This document shows, piece after piece, positions 60,138 to 64,000 of a stretch of DNA of 64,000 nucleotides. Numbering within the stretch: the stretch's first letter is position 1; every line of letters starts with the position of its first letter. Made by a program: the position numbers and the translations under genes. Under the pieces are notes generated by a model. That model did no database searches and was not told the origin of the DNA. It saw only the letters and a list, made by a program, of their open reading frames with translations. Source of the DNA: Actinoplanes regularis (GTDB taxonomy: Bacteria > Actinomycetota > Actinomycetes > Mycobacteriales > Micromonosporaceae); the NCBI RefSeq assembly GCF_900188005.1, contig NZ_FZNR01000019.1, forward strand, positions 94,623 through 158,622. The letters run 5' to 3'.

Positions 60138-61394
60138 TCAGCTCTGGAAGAGCAAAGCGAAGCGGGCGTCCACCGGCGTGCCGGACGCCAGGCATCGGAC
60201 CCGGACCGTGACGGCGCCGTCCCGTTGCGCCGGGACCGCGTCCGGGTGACAGGTCGCGGAGGTGTGATAGGCGGAGACCTGCGTGTGCCCGCCGTCGGTC
60301 AGGGCGGCGTCCGGCATCTTCACCAGGTAGTCACCGGTGGACCTGCGCTCGACCATGGCGAGGCGCCCGGCGGACGTGAACTGGTACAGGCTGTTCGGCG
60401 TGTAGCGGCGCGCACCCGCATCGTCGGTCCACAGTTGGGCGCCCTTGACGATGATGCCCGGCGGAGCGGCCAGATCGACGGAGTAGGTGAGAGTGAAGCC
60501 GCTGTCGACCGGTGCTCCAGAGGCGTCGAAGCACTCCACCTTGACGAACATCGAGTCCACGCCGGTGGTCTCCTGGTGGTACGGATACCAGACCGCCGGA
60601 TTGCACACCTGGACGGCGTCACCCACCGGCGTCACCTTGACGACACCCGGCATCCTGCTCTCGGCCGAGCGCTGCACGCCCTGGAGGTACGCCTCGTAGA
60701 CACCTCTCCCTCGGCGCTCCACCGAGTTGGGGGCGTTGAAGGAGTTGAAGCTGTAGTTCGCGGCCGGGAAGAACGGGGTGGCGGCGCCGAGATCGTAACG
60801 GAGGTAGGCCAGCGTTCCGGTGCCCGCGAACGCCTGGAGGAAGCGCAGCGCGAACCCGGAGTCGGCCGGGACGCCATGCTCGTCCACGCAGTTCACCAGC
60901 ACCCGAAGGTCCAAGCCCCGGGGCGTACGGCCCCAGCCGCCCGCGCCGCAGACCCGGTGCGCGCCGGACACCGCCGTCACCTCGACCGTGCCGCTGTCGA
61001 CGCCCAGATCCTGCAACCTGACCTCATAGCTGCCCCGGGCGCGCCGAGTCACCGCTTGATCGCCGCCACGTGAGTTGCAGGCGCCGGTCACCGCGGGCCG
61101 CGAATCCGCTGCGGCGTCCGCGGGCACGGTCAGCCAGGCCGCGTCGAGCAGGACCCGCCCGTGGTCGGAGAAGCCGCAGCTCGCCTCGCGCGCGGCGATC
61201 TGCTTCGCGGCGCCCGGCCACGCCCAGTAGACGAGGCTGACGAGCGCGCCGGCGACGCTGGTCACCGTGCCGAGCACCGCGATCCACTTCTCGAGTGACC
61301 ACGTGTGCCACTCGCGTTCCCGGCGCCGCTTCGGGGGCGTCTTCGTCTGCGAGGTGCGGCGACCGGATCGCTGGTGACGTTTCGTCTTGGCCAT
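60138..61394 (-). CDS. Membrane-anchored protein of three repeated domains
   Basis: 418 residues from ATG 61394. A Lys/Arg-rich N-terminus (TKTPPKRRREREW) and one membrane span (about 37-59) leave an outer region of about 360 residues with three related units of 90-120 residues. Each unit has RRxxGxYxVxL, a Cys, then a Cys in VNCVDEHG, VECFDASG or VRCLASG, and ends with PVD.GFxLxF. Paired cysteines suggest one disulfide per unit, and the folds look like beta sandwiches. The start overlaps the stop of a lipoprotein gene (TGATG), so the two are made together. Not recognised as a named family. Confidence 0.75.
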   Translation of the reverse strand: MAKTKRHQRSGRRTSQTKTPPKRRREREWHTWSLEKWIAVLGTVTSVAGALVSLVYWAWPGAAKQIAAREASCGFSDHGRVLLDAAWLTVPADAAADSRPAVTGACNSRGGDQAVTRRARGSYEVRLQDLGVDSGTVEVTAVSGAHRVCGAGGWGRTPRGLDLRVLVNCVDEHGVPADSGFALRFLQAFAGTGTLAYLRYDLGAATPFFPAANYSFNSFNAPNSVERRGRGVYEAYLQGVQRSAESRMPGVVKVTPVGDAVQVCNPAVWYPYHQETTGVDSMFVKVECFDASGAPVDSGFTLTYSVDLAAPPGIIVKGAQLWTDDAGARRYTPNSLYQFTSAGRLAMVERRSTGDYLVKMPDAALTDGGHTQVSAYHTSATCHPDAVPAQRDGAVTVRVRCLASGTPVDARFALLFQS

Positions 61395-62104
61395 CAGCGA
61401 CCGGCCGGCATTCCGCCGGTGTCACCGCCGCCCGTCATCGAGGTCTCGCCGTCCGGACCCATCACCGGTCGCGCCGGGACCGCCCGTTGCACGCCCGGCG
61501 CGACGGTGTCCGGTCCCATGCCGGGGCTCACCACGACGACCCGGCTCATCGTCGGCGGGGTGTCCCCCGGCCCCATCACCCGAGGTGGCACGGGTGGGGG
61601 TGGTGCGGGTGGCGGCTCGGCGGGCGCTCGGGGTGGTGCGGGTGGCGGCTCGGTGGGCGCTCGGGGTGGTGCGGGCGGCCGCCCTGCGGGCGCCGATGGT
61701 GGTTCGGACGGCGGCTCGACGGGTGCTACCGGTGGCGCGGGTGGCGGCACGATGGGTGCCGAGGTCGCCCCCGGTGACGGCGGCGGATCTTGCCGCGGTG
61801 GCGCGGACGGCGGTGGAGCCGATCGGTGGGAGCCGGCGGACGAGGCGTCAGCACCCCCGGCGTCAGGCGTCGGCGGCATCCGGAGCTGATCGCCGTCGTC
61901 CGGCATCACCACCGGCCGCCCGCCGTTCGGCATCAGGCGATCCGCCGGCCGGCCCCGCATGATCCTCTCCATGAGCGACTCCGCCCGCGAGTCGCTGGAG
62001 CCTTCGCCGGATGAGATCCGTTCGGAGCCGTCGTCGGCCTTCCCGCATCCGGCGAGAGCGAAGCCGCATGCCACCACAAGCATCAAGCCTGCAATTTTGC
62101 GCAC
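61394..62104 (-). CDS. Proline-rich lipoprotein
   Basis: 236 residues from GTG 62104; a TTG start 99 bp upstream would place the signal peptide inside the chain. Signal VRKIAGLMLVVACGFALAGC with lipobox LAGC at 17-20. The mature part is about 40 percent Pro/Ala, with repeats such as APPRAPTEPPPAPPRAPAEP, a form expected to span the cell wall. Coupled to the triple-repeat membrane gene downstream, and divergent from the binding-protein-like gene. Confidence 0.8.
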   Translation of the reverse strand: MRKIAGLMLVVACGFALAGCGKADDGSERISSGEGSSDSRAESLMERIMRGRPADRLMPNGGRPVVMPDDGDQLRMPPTPDAGGADASSAGSHRSAPPPSAPPRQDPPPSPGATSAPIVPPPAPPVAPVEPPSEPPSAPAGRPPAPPRAPTEPPPAPPRAPAEPPPAPPPPVPPRVMGPGDTPPTMSRVVVVSPGMGPDTVAPGVQRAVPARPVMGPDGETSMTGGGDTGGMPAGR

Positions 62105-62280
62105 AAACAGGAAACGCCGTAGCGAGGGAGCCGGTTGCGGGATCCTTGACCGGGATCTTCTGAATCGACCCGCCCACGGACAACGATTTCCCTTCTTCTG
62201 CAAGGTCAGCCTTGCGTAAGCGGGCCACTGTGGAGCGAAAATCGTTTACCTGTGACTCGGCGGCTACGGGGGGCGACGCG

Positions 62281-63792
62281 GTGATTGGCGGGAAGAAGGC
62301 GGTGCTCTACACGGCTGCCGTCCTGATCGCGATCGCGCTCGGGGCGCTGCTGGTCGTGGTGCGGTGGCGGGACGATCCCGTCCCGCCACCGCCGGTCGCT
62401 TCCATCGCCTGCGCGCCCGAGTTGATCGCCGCCACCGGCGAGTGCCTGGGCCCGGTGTCCGACAGTGCCCGGCTCGACGCGACCCTGCGCCCGGCCGTCG
62501 ACAAGATCATTCAAGCCAACCAGGACATGATCGCCAAGGGCGGCCGGTACGTGCGGATCGTACTGCTGACCCCGCTGGGCGTGCCGGCCAACGCGAACAA
62601 GCGCTCGGCGATCTCGATCGCACAGGTACGGTTCAGTCTCGAGGGCGCCTACACCGCGCTGCTGCGGGCGAACTCGACCCGCGAGTTCTTCGACCCGGAC
62701 GCCCCCGGTGTCGAACTGCTGCTGGTCGAGCAGGGCTCCCGGCAGGAATATGTCGCCGCTTTGCGCGACGCGATCCTCAAGCTGAGCAGCAAGGAGCATC
62801 CGGTGGTCGCGGTCGCCGGCCTCGGCTCCAGCTTCTCCGGCACGGAGGAGATGACCAGGGCGCTGGCCGATGCCGGGATCCCCTCGATCGGCGCGGTGAC
62901 GTCGGCGACCTCCCTCTCCGCGGCGAACGCCAGAACGTTCCACAGTGTGTCGCCGAGCAACGTCGACTACGCGCTCGCGCTCGAACACCTGCTGGCGACC
63001 CAGAAGAAGGCCCTGCCGGTCAAGCACGCGCTGATCGTCGCCGACCAGAACGACGACCCCTACCCGCGTACGCTCACCGAGGCTTTTCAAACGCGGCTGA
63101 AGAGCTATCTGATCTCCGCCCCGCAGGTGTTCAGCGGCAGCACGGTGGACACCCCGGTCACCGCGAACGTGTTCGTGCCGATCGTGACGAACATCTGCAG
63201 CGCCGTGCAGGACCAGCGAGCCCCGCTGGACACGGTCTTCTTCGCCGGGCGCGTCGCCGACTTCGGAGCGTTCGCGGAGGCGCTGGCCAACCGGGTGTGC
63301 CGGCAGCGGCCGCTGACCGTGATGGTCGGCGCCACCGGCTTCCAGGCCGCGCAGGACCGGGTGAAGCTGCTCGACGAGGCGCAGGTGACGGTGATCTACG
63401 CGTCGTCGGCGGACGCGCCGGACTGGTCGCACGGTGTCCCGGGCACGCCCGAGGGTTACCCGGCGTTCCGCAAGTGGTTCCTCAGCGCCGGGTTCGAGGA
63501 GGCGTCGCTCTCCGACGGGTACGCGGTGTCCTACCACGACGCGATCGCGGTGGCCGTGTCGGCGACCCGCCTGGCCGCGCTCGGCAACCCGGTGCCGACC
63601 GCCGCCGATGTGCAGGCCCAGTTCGCGAACCTGGCGCTGGCCAACACGGTGAAGGCCGGTACCGGCACCCTCGACTTCGGGTCGCGGGCCGCCGGGGACG
63701 GCCGGGCCAAGGGCAAGGTGGTGGTCTTCCGGCAGATCGGCGCGACCGGCATGCGGCTGCCCGCCGGCGTCCCGCCCTACCTGACCGACTGA
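62281..63792 (+). CDS. Membrane-anchored periplasmic-binding-protein-like receptor
   Basis: 503 residues from GTG 62281 (GGGGGGCGACGCG upstream). One N-terminal membrane span (about 8-27), then a two-lobed type I periplasmic-binding-protein fold: PVVAVAGLGSSFSGTEEMTRALADAGIPSIGAVTSATSLS, KHALIVADQNDDPYPRTLTEAF and DTVFFAGRVADFGAFAEAL. This matches Leu/Ile/Val-binding or receptor-ligand-binding domains, but no ABC transporter genes follow. Divergent from the lipoprotein/triple-repeat operon, so it may sense a ligand for that system. Confidence 0.75.
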   Translation: MIGGKKAVLYTAAVLIAIALGALLVVVRWRDDPVPPPPVASIACAPELIAATGECLGPVSDSARLDATLRPAVDKIIQANQDMIAKGGRYVRIVLLTPLGVPANANKRSAISIAQVRFSLEGAYTALLRANSTREFFDPDAPGVELLLVEQGSRQEYVAALRDAILKLSSKEHPVVAVAGLGSSFSGTEEMTRALADAGIPSIGAVTSATSLSAANARTFHSVSPSNVDYALALEHLLATQKKALPVKHALIVADQNDDPYPRTLTEAFQTRLKSYLISAPQVFSGSTVDTPVTANVFVPIVTNICSAVQDQRAPLDTVFFAGRVADFGAFAEALANRVCRQRPLTVMVGATGFQAAQDRVKLLDEAQVTVIYASSADAPDWSHGVPGTPEGYPAFRKWFLSAGFEEASLSDGYAVSYHDAIAVAVSATRLAALGNPVPTAADVQAQFANLALANTVKAGTGTLDFGSRAAGDGRAKGKVVVFRQIGATGMRLPAGVPPYLTD

Positions 63793-63811
63793 ACCGGACT
63801 CCGATGCCGCT

Positions 63812-63834
63812 GTCATCCCGCGCGACGCGATGAC
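63812..63834. terminator. Candidate terminator
   Basis: GTCATC (63812-63817) pairs with GATGAC (63829-63834), GC-rich loop, between the convergent binding-protein-like and STAS genes. Confidence 0.45.
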
Positions 63835-63856
63835 GGAAATAATGCGTCACAGCGTC

Positions 63857-64000
63857 TCAGGACTCAGATCGCTCGTCGGAAAGCAGGTCGCGCAGTCCGG
63901 CGATTGTCAGGACCTGGGCGACGTATGGCTGTACTCCGGTCAGGTGTACCCGGACGTCTCGGTTGTGGGCGACCGTGCGTATCGCGTTGAGCATGGTGAT
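63857..64000 (-). CDS. STAS-domain protein (anti-sigma factor antagonist-like), 5' end beyond window
   Basis: Only the last 47 residues are visible, with stop TGA at 63859-63857. VRVHLTGVQPYVAQVLTIAGLRDLL is the C-terminal strand-helix pattern of SpoIIAA-like STAS domains. The phosphorylatable serine lies outside the window, so function as an anti-anti-sigma factor is only likely. Confidence 0.7.
   Translation of the reverse strand: MTMLNAIRTVAHNRDVRVHLTGVQPYVAQVLTIAGLRDLLSDERSES

Noticed and set aside
61600..61700. Repeats near 61610-61680
   Set aside because: They encode the Pro/Ala region of the lipoprotein and are explained by codon-level low complexity.

Overview
The window is high-GC actinobacterial DNA: strong GC bias at third codon positions, frequent GTG and occasional TTG starts, GGAGG-type ribosome sites, F420/LLM, AfsR/SARP, MT0933-like and DUF2975 families. 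The mix of secreted multi-domain CAZymes, a soluble chemoreceptor and many TetR, MarR and LacI regulators fits a soil actinomycete of the Micromonosporaceae, possibly Actinoplanes; genus is an inference. I see no tRNA, rRNA, CRISPR array, transposase or phage genes. Both edges cut genes: a multicopper oxidase on the left and a STAS-domain protein on the right.

Layout. 1-8.5 kb: multicopper oxidase, TetR plus hotdog thioesterase, aldo/keto reductase, an overlapping Baeyer-Villiger monooxygenase/zinc alcohol dehydrogenase pair, two small unknown proteins and an acetyltransferase. 8.5-16 kb: a STAND/TPR ATPase behind an aminotransferase IV gene, membrane proteins, a VOC protein, a phosphoesterase and a DUF2975-XRE pair with its own operator array. 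16-22.7 kb: D-threonine-aldolase-like enzyme and LysR, divergent from a thiolase plus CoA-transferase A/B operon (beta-ketoadipate type) whose A-B junction carries two tandem 77-bp repeats, then a secreted alpha-amylase. 22.7-32.8 kb: SulP transporter, P450-ferredoxin-SDR operon, a hydrolase/TetR pair sharing a 38-bp perfect palindrome, nitrilase, LLM oxidoreductase, a protein ending in a barstar-like domain, and another hydrolase. 33-36 kb: LacI, PH-like membrane protein, two overlapping acetyltransferases.

36-52.3 kb is a carbohydrate region: a tight three-gene operon (GH127, GH43, large (alpha/alpha)6 glycosidase with discoidin domains), preceded by a perfect LacI-type operator, and further on a GH54 arabinofuranosidase with two ricin-lectin modules and a probable GH87 alpha-1,3-glucanase. 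Together these suggest attack on arabinose-containing plant polymers plus fungal or bacterial alpha-1,3-glucan. Between them lie a membrane glycosyltransferase 2 and a PAS/soluble MCP pair. 52.5-64 kb: a metal-permease-like pair, small proteins, an MarR/old-yellow-enzyme pair with two operators, a short SARP, RtcB, a membrane protein built of three repeats behind a Pro-rich lipoprotein, and a divergent periplasmic-binding-protein-like membrane protein.

The most unusual signals are repeats at gene starts. The 77-bp units at 19981-20134 each encode a 26-codon mini-ORF that overlaps its neighbours by ATGA, so coupling from CoA-transferase A to B would pass through two stepping-stone ORFs. A second family (60003-60119, partial copy 30164-30233) is an inverted-repeat element, one copy of which seems to supply the ribosome site of the barstar-domain gene.
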